Assembly: GCA_014529385.2 (NCBI GenBank)
Contig: CM043956.1
Span: forward strand, 91,466,721-91,530,720
Length of the DNA stretch: 64,000 nt
Source of the DNA: Adiantum capillus-veneris
Taxonomy: Eukaryota; Streptophyta; Polypodiopsida; Polypodiales; Pteridaceae
Direction of reading: 5' to 3'
Both the position numbers and the translations under genes were made by a program. This document shows, piece after piece, positions 1 to 11,840 of this stretch (the first letter of the stretch is position 1; each line of letters starts with the position of its first letter). The notes under the pieces are model-generated. The model was not told the DNA's origin, ran no database searches, and worked only from the letters and a program-made list of their open reading frames with translations.

Positions 1-800
1 ACTCTCGTCAGATTCGGCCAAAGTCCAAAACAATTTCGCACAAAGGGCCTCACTATGAATGGAAGGGTTTACAATTCCCAAACTTCCATGCTTCTTAGGC
101 TTGGCCACGGCCTACCATTTACACCATTACCACGACCTACTTCTAGTTACTATGTTTATCTAGAGGAACTCCTTGATGGGATTGAGGAAAGCCTCCCAAT
201 TTCTCTGAGATAATTGGAGGGAAGGCAAGACAAAGGCAATGTATGGTAGCGAGAAGGTGTTGATGAGTCTTTCCCAACAATGAAACACAAGCATAATAAA
301 TTCCCATCTTTTCATCTTGTGTTTAAGCCTGCCCTGGAATCAATCAAAATCTTGTTTGAAGGGTGTCCCCTCCCCATAAGAACTCCCAAATGCCTGAGAA
401 TATTGCCCCTCTTAACAATCTCTCCAGCCCACCTAGCATAGGAAAAATTGTCCTCTTCAGAGAGAGAGAGATCAATCTCGACTTCTCAATACTACATTGG
501 GAACCATATGCTATTGCAAAATTAAGAGAGGATCCCATCCCAGCCTGGCACTTTTTCCTTGCCCATCTTCTTTAACGTGGACCAACGTTCTTCTAGTGTA
601 AATGCTCTCTTCAAGAATCCTACTCTACCTTTTTCCACCAACCTTAGTGTTACTTCAAATAATTAGATTTGGCCTCTATGATTGTGGGTGAGGAAAAATC
701 CTCCTTCCCGATAATTTTGCTAAGATGACCAAGCATCAACAGAGCCTTCTAGTCTGGGTTGGTGATCTTATGTCTCATCTAAATGAAACAGGCAAGCCAA
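1..800 (-). pseudogene. LINE (plant L1-type) ORF2 remnant with RT core deleted
   Basis: Minus-strand translation gives pieces of a non-LTR reverse transcriptase matching the second LINE at 19.1-21.9 kb. From the 5' side: 'LGHLSKIIGKEDF' (about 700-740), 'MGKEKVPGWDG' (about 540-575, the start of the RT domain), then 'YGSQCSIEKSRL' (about 470-510), which lies downstream of the catalytic FADD block in intact LINEs. It then continues as an 'IVKRGNIFRHLG'-like block (about 380-420) and 'HGSLGIVNPSIHSEALCAK' (about 20-95). The RT core of roughly 200 residues, including the catalytic aspartates, is therefore absent and its two edges are fused. The relic has several frameshifts and stops and runs off the left edge of the window. 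LINE identity is sure; the outer right limit is approximate. Confidence 0.75.
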
Positions 801-840
801 GAATTAACGCAATAACAAAATTTGGGTATATTATAACTTC

Positions 841-1407
841 AAAAGAATAAATGACTAAGTAGAAGCATTGGACTATGTGTGGGATCAATCATTCGACCCA
901 TCCACTTCCACCCCTACTATGGACAAAAAGAATTTCACTTCGTTATTAGGAGCGAGCGAAAACACCTCCAACTTACTTGAGCCAGACGAGGTCGATTTGC
1001 CTCCCTTCATGAACCCTAGCTCTCAAAGAATTCCCACTATTTTTCTTACCATAGTTGAACCATTATTAGATGTTTTATCCAGTTGCCAAACTGACTTGGA
1101 TGTGCACAATCTATGAGAGGGTCTTTAGGTTAGTTTGAGTGCTTGATGCATTACCATTATTGTGAGGATAGAATTCTCCTCGATCAGTCCACCAAAGCAT
1201 TTTCTTTTTAGATGTATAGTTTGTCCACTCTTGGGTGACCTATCTTTTTACCAAGTAGCTTGAATAGGTGCTGCTCTTGAGGGGGTTTGAATTGGTGTGA
1301 TTTCTAGGTAAACTACCCGTATTGCTTGAAGAAACTGCTTTGCTTAAGGACTTACCTCTATTGTTGGTATAGATTCCTTCTTGTTCACTCCCTCTTCACT
1401 CCACTGT
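841..1407. other. Spacer without recognised gene
   Basis: An 82-codon plus-strand reading frame (868-1116) sits here, but it has no recognisable domain, no splice context and no related frame elsewhere in the window. I see no RNA gene or terminal repeat. It is the sequence into which the downstream gypsy element inserted. Confidence 0.5.
1403..1407. repeat. Target-site duplication, left copy (ACTGT)
   Basis: Five bases directly before the TG of the left LTR. The partner at 7005-7009 is ATTGT, four of five matching, as expected for an old Ty3/gypsy insertion with 5-bp duplications. Confidence 0.6.
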
Positions 1408-2334
1408 TGTCATAAAATCTAATATCTAACCAACCCAACTGATTTTCTCATATTACACTGATCACTTAAAGTGGGAGAATAATCGGGACCAAGGGTTAAC
1501 ATATAGACATGTGCTTATAGATCTATCTCAACACAAGAACAATGGTAAAGGGGCCCAAATGAGAGATGGTCTATCAAAAATCAAGGCTAACCAATGGAGC
1601 ATAAGACCTTAGGGTTAGTTTCATTGAAGACCTCCAATAATGAGTGTAAAAGTCCTTTTACCTTAGGTAAGTTGGGGTTGAGCTTGAGGTGGGAAACCTG
1701 GCCCAGGCTTAAGGTGCTTGAGGTGCTTGCGTGCTTGATGACTAAGGTGCTTGAGGTGCCTGATGCTTGAGGTGCTTGTCATGCTTGTGGTGTTGGGGCT
1801 ATACATGAGGTGAGAAACCAGCCCAAGCTTGAGGGGCTTAAGGGCCAAGCTTGTGGTGAGAACTAGGCCCAAGGTGGAGTGGCTTGAGGTGTGCAAAAGT
1901 CAATGCCAATCCCTACAAGGAGGGGGCGATCCCTACATGAGGGGGGATGAGAGAGAACACACACACACACACTCACACAAGGCGTGCCTAGTGCAAAGAA
2001 AGGAAAAGGGACACTTGTCAATTTCCTCCTCATGTTGCCCTCATAGTGTGCTTGAAGCCTATTGGTTGGCCACCCAAGGGGTCCAATGATAATTTAGAAG
2101 ATTTAATTAATCATTTTAGCATTCATCATGTCCTCTCTCTCAAAGGGGAAAGGGGGACACTTGTCCGAATTGTCCGAAGGCTACCTTTGTTTCTTGGTAT
2201 GGCTCCTGCTTATGATTGGCTAGGCCTGGAGGGGTCCAATGAGCTTCAAGCATGAGCTACAAGAGGGGGGGGGGGGGGGGGGGGGCGGGGGGGGGGGGGG
2301 GGGGGGGACCAAAGTAAGTAGGGGGCTTGCTTAG
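1408..2334 (+). repeat. Truncated 5' LTR of the gypsy element
   Basis: Aligns with the first ~930 bp of the right LTR (5427-7004), including a run of GCTTGAGGT-type 9-10 bp motifs (about 1700-1790) and the block ending near 'GTAGGGGGCTTGCTTAG'. There it stops and the next bases already encode the start of RT ('[15 protein letters not shown]'). About 650 bp of LTR, the primer-binding site, gag and protease have been lost. A G-homopolymer of ~43 bp (2265-2307) sits near the junction, where the right LTR has only seven Gs. Confidence 0.85.
2265..2307. repeat. Poly-G tract
   Basis: Forty-three bases, all G except one C at 2286, inside the truncated 5' LTR. The equivalent position of the 3' LTR (about 6266-6272) carries a short G run only. 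It is either a true homopolymer expansion or a sequencing/assembly artefact. Confidence 0.9.
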
Positions 2335-2337
2335 ACA

Positions 2338-5040
2338 AGCCTCCTTATCGAGTCTCTCAAGATCAACAAGAGGAGATCATGAGGCAAGTACAAGAATTGG
2401 TAGAAAAAGGGATGGTGAGGCCTAGCTCCTCTCGCTTTTGTTCTCCATTCCTTTTAGTGCAAAAGAAAGATGGTACATACCGTATGTGTGTGGATTATCG
2501 AGCACTAAACCATATCACTATCAAAAATAAATTTCTCGTGCCTCGGGTAGAAGATTTGTTTGATAAGCTACAAGGCTCTACCTACTTCAGTAGGATTGAC
2601 CTTAAAAGTGACTACAATCAAATGAGGATAGTGAATGAAGATATCCTAAAGACCGCATTTCGCACAACCTTTGGTCTTTATGAATATCTAGTCATGTCTT
2701 TTGGCTTGACTAATACGCAGCTACGTTCAATCGTCTAGTGGAGAAAATTTTTAGACCTTACCGCCAATTCATTGGAGTGTTCTTTGATGATATCATCATC
2801 TACTCCAAGTCTTTGGAGGAACATAAGCAACATCTCCAAGTGATTTTTCAAGCATTGAGGGAGAATAAGCTTTTTTTCAATCAAAAGAAAAGTGAATTTT
2901 TCCTTCAAGAGATTCAATACCTAGGTCATATTATCTCTCAAGATGGTATCCGTATGGATCCATCAAAGTTAGAGGTAATAAAAGCATGGTCTAATCCAAG
3001 GAATCTACATGAGCTACAAAGCTTTATTGGTATGTGCGCATACTATAGACGCTTCATAGAAAAATTTATGTCAAATAGCATGACCACTACATGACTCAAC
3101 TAAGAAGAACATTAAGTATGTATGGACTGCTAGGAAGAAAAATGCTTTTGACAAGCTCAAGGAGAAGCTTACCTCTCAACCAGCCCTCATGCTTCCGGAT
3201 GGGTTCTGGGTCTCTCAAAACCATTTGAGGTCCAATGTGATGCTTGTGGTGATTGCCTTGGAGCAGTTTTGCTTCAAGAAGGACATGTGATAGCATATGA
3301 GAGCCAAAGGCTCAATACGGATGAACGAGTCTTGGGCATTTATGAAAAAGAGCGTTTAGATGTTCTACATGCCCTAGACACATGGAAGCACTACTTATTA
3401 GGGACTCCATTCATTCTACAAAACCACCAAAGTTTCAAGTATTTCATGACGCAAACCAAGCTTTCCGACAAACAAATGAGGTGGGAAAATTTTCTTTCGC
3501 AATTTAATTTTCATATTTCTCACATTGCTGGTAAGCACAATCAAGTGGCTGATGCACTTTCACGACGACCAAAAGTTAATGTGTGTCTATAGCTACTCAC
3601 AATGATGTATCCTCTATGATAGATGAGTATGCTAATGATCGTGACTTTAGAGACATAATGTCAGCCCTTGCTTTGGGGAAGAAAGAGGAACCACTCACCT
3701 TGCAAGATGGTTATCTTCTCCATGGAAATAGGCTATGTATTATCCATTCCCGTCGTGAGAAAGTTATGTATGAATCCCATGCTCCTCCCTATGCGGAGCA
3801 TAGAGTTATTCAACTTACTCTTTGAGGAGTAGAGACGTATTTCTATTGGCCTACCATGAAAGTGGACATACAAGAGTATGTTTCAAAATGTGTAGTATGC
3901 CAAAAGACCGAGTATGATAGAGGGAAGCAACCTAGATTACTCCAGCCATTGCCTATCCCAAATTCACCATGGGAGAGTATATCCATGGATTTCATCTTTG
4001 GATTATCCAAGTCTATCCATGGGAATACGGGAATATGGACAATAGTCGACAGGTTTAGCAAGCAAGCACACTTTATTCCTCTCAAAAACACTAATAAGGC
4101 ACACCAAATGGCAACTCTCTTCACATCTCAGATTTTCAAACACCAACATCCATCCTGTCAGATAGAGATCCTAGAATGACCAGTAATTTTTGAAAAGGTC
4201 TCTTTGAAAATCTAGGAACAAGATTGAATTTTTGTTCGGCCTATCACCCACAAACGGATGGCCAAAGTGAGATAGCCAATCTTATGATACTCGATCTACT
4301 CAAGACTTATGTTACTGAAGTAGATCAGTGCTCACAATGGGGAAAGTACTTACCTCTTGTAAAGTATGCCTACAATAATAATGTACACACTTCTACAGGA
4401 AAAGCACCTATTGATATCATCAGTGAGGGAAGATCTAAAAGTCCCTTGCTACTCAAAGTGCATGGGAAGATCTTCGCTCCCGGGATGAGTATAGCCGTGA
4501 CCTACAAGAATCTTTTCAAAAGATTAAGGAGGCTATATCCATCTCTCAACAAAGGCAAAAAGCTGTTGGTGCTGACAAGCACAGAAGGGCCTTAACGTTC
4601 AAAGAAAATTATTGGGTCTTGCTTAAGTTTCCTAAGGCTCGATTGAGGCAAACCACGGGCAAAAATCCTATGGGCCATCAAAAGTATTATGCTAAACTAG
4701 CAAAAAGATACTATGGTCCTTTCCGGATCTTAAAGCCTATCAATGAGACGGCTTATCAACTCAAGTTTCCTAACCATTGGCTCATACACAATGCTTTTCA
4801 TGTGAGCCTACTCAAGCCCTACAAAGAAGAGCCACCAAGTGAACCATTTATTGAAGACCCTCCCGAAGTTGAACACCAAGAAGAGGTGCTATAACCCGAA
4901 GCTATCCTTCGGAATGAAGACAAGGTACTACGACATGGTAAGATTATCCGATGGTATTTTATTAAGTTCAAAAATTATCCTTTTGAAGATGCTAGATGGA
5001 TGTAAGGAATATAGCTTAAGGATAGTATGAACCTTGTCAA
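2338..5040 (+). pseudogene. pol: Gypsy pol relic: RT, RNase H, integrase, chromodomain
   Basis: The RT N-terminus and fingers/palm are at 2338-2720 ('[20 protein letters not shown]', '[15 protein letters not shown]'). After a frameshift the catalytic motif appears as VFFDD in 2738-3094, a variant of the usual Y/F-x-DD. RNase H follows (about 3215-3590, 'CDACGDCLGAVLLQEG', ending 'HNQVADALSRRPK'). Integrase has the H-C zinc region ('YVSKCVVCQKTEYD', about 3870-3915), the core with 'MDFIFGL' and 'WTIVDRFSKQAHFIP' (about 3985-4080), and 'AYHPQTDGQSEIAN' (about 4240-4280). The C-terminal part has 'YGPFRILKPINETAYQLKFP' (4711-4770) and 'NAFHVSLLKPY'. A frame-shifted chromodomain-like stretch ('IIRWYFIKFKNYPFEDARWM') lies at about 4940-5003. 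Stops and frameshifts at about 2720, 3090, 3825, 4180 and 4595 make it non-functional. The chromodomain places it with chromoviruses. Confidence 0.9.
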
Positions 5041-5412
5041 TGCTTACAATGCTACATTAGAGTAAGAAAATGTACAAATTTCTTTTAAATGACCCATGTC
5101 TTTGTCTTATAAGACTAGTTCTTTTTCTAATTATGCATATATTTAAATATTATGCATGCTTAGAATCATGTTTGTGATGACGACGTCTCTCAAACACCAA
5201 GTAGAACTTGTCACTCTACTTTGGGAGAATCAAATGGACTAAAGAGCAGACATGCTTGCGGCAGCTATGTCTCCCAAGCACCAAATGGATTAGTTGTCCA
5301 TCTTGGAAAGATGACATAGGGTAAAAAGGGATCCCCTACCCGCTAAGTAAGATTGACTAATGACTAAGGCTTTATCTCTTCTACCTCATAGTCGAGGACT
5401 ACTATGATTTCA

Positions 5413-5426
5413 AGAGAGAGGTAATG
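5413..5426 (+). other. Polypurine tract of the gypsy element
   Basis: The purine run AAGAGAGAGG and a short AT stretch immediately abut the TGTCAT start of the 3' LTR. This is the position where plus-strand DNA priming occurs in LTR retrotransposons. Confidence 0.6.
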
Positions 5427-7004
5427 TCATAAAATCTAATATCTAACCAACCCAAATGATTTTCTCATATTAAACTGATCACTTAATATGGGAGAATAAA
5501 CGAGACCAAGGGTTAAGATATAGACATGTACTTATAGATCTATCTCAACACGGGGCCACTAGTAATGGGGCCCAAATGAGAGATAGTCTATCAAAGAGCA
5601 AGGCTAACCAATGGAGAATAAAACCTTAGGGTTAGCTTCATTGAAGACCTCCAATAATGAGTGTAAAATTCCTTTGACCTTAGGTAAGCTAGGGTTGAGC
5701 TTGAGGTGGGAACCTGGCCCAGGCTTAAGGTGCTTGAGGTGCTTGTCGTGCTTGATGACTAAGGTTCTTGAGGTGCCCAATGACTGAGATGCTTGAGGTG
5801 CTTGTCATGCTTGTGATTCTAGGGCTGTACTACTTGAGGTTAGAACCCATCCCAAGCTTGAGGGGCTTAAGAGCCAAGCTTGTGGTGAGAACTAGACCCA
5901 AGGTTGAGTGGCTTGAGGTGTGAAAAATTCAATGCCAATCCCTACAATGAGGGGGTGACCCCTACATGAGGGCGTTGAGAGAGAACACACACACACTCAC
6001 ACAAGGCATGCCTAGTACAAAGAAAGAAAAAGGGACACTTGTCAAGTTCCTCCTCATATTGCCCTCATGGTGTGCCTGAAGCCTATTGGTTGGCCACCCA
6101 AGGGGTCCAATGATAATTTAGAAGATTTTATTAATTGTTCAAGTCCTCTCTCTCAAAGGGGAAAGGGGGACACTTGTCCCAAGGCTACCTTTGTTTCTTG
6201 GTATGACTCTTGCTTATGATTGGCTAGGCCTAGAGGGGCCCAATGAGCTTCAAGCATGAGCTACAAGGGGGGGTCGACCAAAGCTAGTAGGGGGCTTGCT
6301 TAGGGGGTATACTCTCGCACACACACTCACACACACTCTCATTGTGCATTTGTGCAAAGTGCAAGAGCTCCCTCTCCTTCTCCAAGCAAGTAGAGGTTGA
6401 GAGCCTACACCAACACTCTTGGCTATGGAATGCAAATCCAACCAAGAGCCATGCTTCAATGCTTAAGCTTACCATCTTCATTACTATACTATTATGTATG
6501 CTAGCAAGAAGAGTGACGATAAGTGAGGAGCTAATTCTTTCTCCTATAAAATGTTTCTTCTTCCTCTTCCCTACCCTCATTCCCTACTAGCTCTCTCCAC
6601 CTTTGAAGATGTTTGAGGTCTTGGGATTGAGGCTTGGAGATAGTTAATGCTTTCCTCAAAGTTTATGCTATGCTCGTGATGCATGAAGCTTTCCATCTTC
6701 ATTGCATCACCTAGGTCACAAGGAACACAAAGATTGTATTGTAACAAGTCTCTCTTGATGGGAGAAATCATAATACAAATGTCTATTGGAGGGGGACCGT
6801 CTCCACATAAATCTGGTCCTCAAGTATTGTCATGTTCTCTAAATTCTCTCTCTTGCAAAAGTATTGTTCATGCCAAGTTAACTAATTTCTATATTTATGT
6901 TGCTACCTTCAATTATGTTCACCCGCTATGCTCACAAAGTAATTTCTCAAAAGTATTCTCGTTAATTTCCTCTACTCTCAAGTTAATAGGCCAATTCCCT
7001 TACA
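5427..7004 (+). repeat. 3' LTR of the gypsy element (1,578 bp)
   Basis: Starts TGTCATAAAATC and ends CCCTTACA. It carries internal GCTTGAGGT-type short direct repeats (about 5715-5830), a CACACACACTC microsatellite, and a CT-rich 3' part. The same LTR family recurs at 57,896-60,774 and 61,068-62,431. Reading frames inside it are short and not conserved between LTR copies, so I do not call genes here. Confidence 0.85.
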
Positions 7005-10000
7005 ATTGTTAAGCTCTCATTTCTTGCCTCTTAATGTCTAGTTGCTTCCTTGAGTTGTGTGTATTTTGACATCTATTATCCTTGCTTAATAAAACTTTCG
7101 TACAATCTTATTGATAAATTTCTTCTTATCAAATTTGTAGACACCTAAAAATTTGATGAAATGGCAGTCAATACTTCAAGCACGAGGAGTGGCAACTTAT
7201 TGCATGAAGAATGCCCTTGTTATACCATTAATATTGTTTATTGCGGTAAAAGGAAGGCTCGTAGAAAAACTCTTACAGTGAAATGGAAATTTGCTACTAT
7301 ATGGAATAGCACCCAAAAGCTGACTGTATCAGAAAAAACGCATTAATTTTTTATGATAATCCATATAGAGTGATGTGGAATCCTCAAGGAACTTATCTTA
7401 TATTTCCAAAGATTTGGAGACAGACACCTGAGCAGCTTCAAAGCTTTACAAAAGGCAATAATTCCATGGTTAGTAGGATGACTTTGTACAAGAAACAAGA
7501 GGAGCTATATTTCCAATATAATCATGAAAAAGTAGAGGATCCTGCGATAATGTATGTCATGAATTTCAACTTGTGAAGAAGATGGTGTTGAGAGTTACAT
7601 GTTAAGGATGGTTGGCAAAGATATCAATTGTGTATAAAACTAGGTATCAATTAAAACTTTTCTTTGTAAATTGTGAACAAGATGGAATAAAAATCTTACA
7701 TTTATTTTTCCTTCAACTATATATCACTTTATTTTTTTTACATGAAGTGTACCCTATTGTAAGGGAACTTTTGTATCAATCTAATGTGTTTCACATGGAG
7801 TGCACCTTATCATCAAAGGGGATTCTTTATTGACGGAGTGCATTCTTCTTATGCTCTTTTTTCTTGTTATTATAAATGGAGGGTGATATATTTCTTAAAT
7901 TTAGGACTCATTCTAATGTATTTCGACATGGAGTGCACCCTCTTGTAAGGGAACTTCTTTATTAATGAAGTGCATCCCACTCTAACGAGACTTCTTATGC
8001 TGGGTATTTCTAGTTACTGGGTGGTATAGATTATTTTTTACTTTGTATAAGTTTTAAATAGAAGTCCTTTTTATTAATACTCATTCAAGAAAAAAATAGT
8101 CATTAAAGAACGTTGTTGCCAACATCATATTGGTATGGAGACTTATACAAGCATATGGCGTGTTGTTGTGATATTGGTATATAGGGGAGTCACATGCGTA
8201 CATGCACAGACAAACAATTTCTTCTCTGAATCATTACAATGTTGAATAATGTGCAACTATAACTCATTCATTTAAAACATAATGTCAAAATCACAAGAGT
8301 GCTTTATTTAGAACTCTTTATTCTATCGCAACTCTTTAGCATAAAATCCGCTATTGACATTAGTTCAATTCCTCTCTCTTAAGAGTTGTGTTCTACAAAC
8401 ATGTTTAATGATAAGAACAATGTTAAAAACACAAGAGCGTTGCATTTTTTATAGTTGTAAATAGATTTATTTATTTTTTGGAACAACTGCTTTTTTTCTC
8501 ATTAATACACATAGAATAGCAAAGAATATAGCTAGTTGGAAGTCTACATCGACACAAAGTAATGTGAAATTGGTCAAAGATTTTAGAATGGCCCAGTGGT
8601 GGATTTGAAAAATCCTTTGTTATAAAATGAATAAAATTAGGATGAGCTAGCATAGGTGTAGCTGAATACCTACATGTATTATCCTCGTGAACCTGTTCAT
8701 AAGAATACATCTATGTGCACAAGGTCGTGTCTCACATGGTGTTTTAGAATGTAATAAATGGGATCTTAACACTTCTTGATGTATCTCAACAAATGTTTAA
8801 AATAGCAAAATGAAAGATATTTGATAGCGATATCTTAAATAAAATTCAATTCTTCTTTGTTGATGGTAAGACTGGCTAATTATATGCAAGTGGGGTCCAA
8901 AGAACATGGAAAATTGGTTTTTACAAGACTGATCTATTCCTTTGAAGGAAGAGTTCAGGTAGTCATGCCATCCTCATCAACACTCAAATCATTAGGTACT
9001 TCTTCTTACATAATGTATGGCAGACAAGGAACCGTCGTGTGTTTGAAGGAGGTCTTGAGGTGGCAAGGTTCGCAGAAATTATGCAAGAAAGCAAAGTGTT
9101 AATTTGGACGCTTGGGCGCAAGCAACACTCGGAGGATTGGTCTAGGACTATTTGTCCCTTGTTGTCAGCAGAGGATATGCCTAGGATGGGGAAAAATCTT
9201 GGCTATCGATAACTAAAAGATCTCAGAAGAACATGATAATGGACCTTATGTATCAAGGATAAGGGGGCGAATGGGTTGGCCTGATAGCCGATATAATTAT
9301 GGTCCCTGGATAATGTCATGGCTCAACACGAGCATGACAAGACCTTGTAATTATTTGGGTTGATTAATATAATTCACTCACAATTGTGAGTTTTGCTTTT
9401 TTTTTTTTTTTGAAGACTGGCTATTAAAAAATAAGTGATCATTAAGTTTGGGAACGGGGTTTTTTCCACTTTCCCTAATATTGTCTTTAAAATTAGTTGG
9501 CATTTTTCCCAATGCCATTTGAAATATTGAATTTATATTTTGGCTTTCTAAAACTGTCCACAAAACACCATCTAAGAGAACTTCACAAGAAGTGTCTAAG
9601 GACACTACTTTTTGTACCACCAACCCATGTTTCCATTTGTTTGCAATTCTCTAATGTATCTATTGAAAACAAAATCAATTAATTAAACAATTCATCCTTT
9701 CTCTCTCTAGACTCTCTCTCTTGCTCACACACATGTCACGTGGTGGTTCTCGCTGCCTTCTGCCCTCATTATCTCACCCTTACCTCCTCCTGCCATTCCC
9801 CCCAACACATCATCTTCCCCCTTCTTCCATCATCTCCCCCCTCCCCCCCTTTGTTTGGCATACACCACCAAGAACAACACCTTTCTCCAATAACTAATGA
9901 ATAACAACCTCCTTGTGAATTCTCTCACCAATTATGTTAGCTTCTTTCTTAAGGCCACAAACCTTCAAGAAGAAAGCATAGATGATTGCATCTGAAGAAA

Positions 10001-10029
10001 GGCAACCCCTTGCATCTGTATAGACCTAG

Positions 10030-10031
<2 letters not shown>

Positions 10032-10068
<37 letters not shown>
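10032..10068. repeat. (GA)n microsatellite
   Basis: About 18 GA units, uninterrupted. Reading frames crossing it consist of Ser-Leu or Arg-Glu runs and are not genes. Confidence 0.95.
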
Positions 10069-10069
<1 letters not shown>

Positions 10070-10361
10070 CTACTCACTCCAACATGTAGGCCATGACAAG
10101 CGACATGCCATAGGCTTTGCGGGGTGAATGCTTCAGGACCTACGAGATCCATGTCTCTTCGCATGCTTTAAGTATTATCTCGTCTCTTTGGGACCTGCTA
10201 ATTCCGTCTCACTGCGCATGCATAAACATTCGTAAACCTGCCACCGGAATCTTAGCAGATTTAACTCAAAAACTCGATTCAAAAAACTGGCACCCCTAAG
10301 TTGTTCAACATACACAAGTTGGAGGTCTACTCTTGCCCTTTTTTGTTATGGCCCAAAATTG

Positions 10362-10370
10362 TTTTTTTTT

Positions 10371-10401
<31 letters not shown>

Positions 10402-10407
10402 GGGGGG
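10362..10407. repeat. Adjacent poly-T and poly-G tracts
   Basis: Nineteen T followed directly by twenty-seven G. A purine/pyrimidine switch of this kind is prone to replication slippage and to sequencing error. Confidence 0.95.
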
Positions 10408-10654
10408 TTGTTTGAAAGCGTGCAAAATACACGACCAAATTGGAAGATATAAGTCGTTCAGACTTCGGGCTTCCATTAAAATAGAAGGCTTATGTTATGT
10501 ACTTCACAAGATACGTCCAAGGACAGCACTTTACATGCATGCCTTCTGAGTCTCTCAGAACTTGAGAAGCCTCGTCGACCTCTCTCTTTCCTTTCCTTTG
10601 GTGGCCAAGCGTGAGTCCAGGTAAGTGCGTATGTGCGTGCGATAGCGCCTGCAT

Positions 10655-10843
<189 letters not shown>

Positions 10844-10893
10844 ATGCTTCTATGTTGTAAACAGGTTATGTTGCTAAATCCTCTATATTGCAG

Positions 10894-11840
10894 ATGAGTA
10901 TTGTTCCTCCAAGCACTCAACCTAGCACCCGCGCCCCTTCTCGAAGCATGTTGCAGATATGGAAACCTTTAAATTGGTGGATCCATCTACACATCCTCCT
11001 TTGCTTGATAACCCCTTTGATTGGTATTAGGTTGTGGCTTCAAACTCATCCTCGTAATTCAGTGATCGATCCGGCCATCAGCAATCAGAATGTCGATATC
11101 AACAGTTTGGTCCCTCATCAAGATGTCCTCTCCAAGTCCCCCCTACGAGAACTCATTAGATCAGAGGTCTCCTTGGAATATCTAAGGTAAAGTGAGATTT
11201 TGCATTTTCTGCAGCATTGTAGCACAATTTCATATGATAACTCAATGCACAAATTCTGTAAGAGGTGTGTTTCTATGTTCGGTTTTTATGTTTGTGGGGA
11301 CCTATCGCTAGACTGTCCTATTCCTCACATTATGTTTTTCTTTGCAGTGAGATTGAACAAGCCATCATCTCCGAAATTGGGACGAAATCGGCTCTTGACG
11401 TCAAGCTTTTTGCAATTCCAGAGACCGTGTATACAAAGAATGATAACAAACTTCTCTATGACTATGTGCACAATCAACTTAGGTCCGCCAGAGACGTCCT
11501 TAGCAAAAAGCAGGGAGCATTCGTGCTAAAACTTATAGAAAGTGGTGTAGCACAAGGAAGCATGATGAAAAAGGAGCATGGGGACATGGGAAGCTTAAAG
11601 AACTCCATTGTGGTAGCCTTCATGAAGGAAGAAGAAGACAACTTGCATTTTGCTATGGTGGCCGTGAGCGTTGAGCCGAGATTGGGATGGCGTTTGATCA
11701 CTAAGAAGCAGAGAAACGAATGGAACGATGTGCTTAGCCGTGTTGCAAACACACGGTTAAACGAAGAGCTAAAGAACCTTTTTGCTTATCCAACAAAAAG
11801 GGTGAGTGGAGTGGAGCAGCCTTCAGCTTTGAGCAATTAA
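10894..11840 (+). CDS. Two-exon gene of unknown function with one membrane segment
   Basis: I infer exon 1 at 10894-11186 and exon 2 at 11348-11840. The donor is CTAAG|GTAAAG, the acceptor is a pyrimidine-rich stretch ending TTTGCAG, and the junction restores one frame through a split AGT serine codon, giving 261 residues. The ATG at 10894 follows an AG that could be a 5'-UTR splice acceptor (TATATTGCAG). Residues ~27-50 form one hydrophobic segment ('WWIHLHILLCLITPLIGIRL'), so the product is probably a single-pass membrane or signal-anchored protein. The rest is charged and soluble-looking ('YVHNQLRSARDVLSKKQGAF', 'EEEDNLHFAMVAVSVEPRLG'). I recognise no family. It is the only multi-exon frame here without stops, so it may be a living host gene, though a captured or old fragment is possible. 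Confidence 0.6.
11187..11347 (+). other. Intron of the unknown gene
   Basis: 161 bp, GT...AG, with a T-rich 3' end (TTATGTTTTTCTTTGCAG). It contains in-frame stops, and both exon frames join correctly across it. Confidence 0.65.

Larger units (their letters stand above)
1408..7004 (+). mobile_element. Ty3/gypsy chromovirus-type retrotransposon, internally deleted
   Basis: Left and right LTRs both begin TGTCATAAAATCTAATATC (1408 and 5427), and the right LTR ends CTTACA at 7004. Flanks are ACTGT (1403-1407) and ATTGT (7005-7009), a 5-bp target duplication with one mismatch. The order RT, RNase H, integrase, chromodomain-like tail is Ty3/gypsy. The primer-binding site, gag and protease are missing because the truncated left LTR is joined directly to the start of RT. 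A purine-rich tract (AAGAGAGAGG, about 5413-5424) immediately precedes the right LTR and is the expected polypurine tract. The element is dead: pol is broken by several frameshifts and stops. Confidence 0.9.
7005..10640. other. Intergenic stretch without recognised gene
   Basis: Short plus-strand frames at 7161-7346, 7370-7576 and 7612-7833 show no domain and no relative in the window. The interval 8000-9400 is AT-rich with no long frame. At 7790-7990 a GGAGTGCA/GGGAACTTC phrase recurs two or three times in diverged form. 9,690-9,900 is a CT/CCC-rich low-complexity patch. A (GA)n tract lies at 10,032-10,068 and a T/G homopolymer pair at 10,362-10,407. I see no tRNA, rRNA or transposon terminus. 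Confidence 0.45.

Noticed and set aside
868-1116. 82-codon frame as a host gene
   Set aside because: No motif, no splice context, and no conservation evidence within the window.
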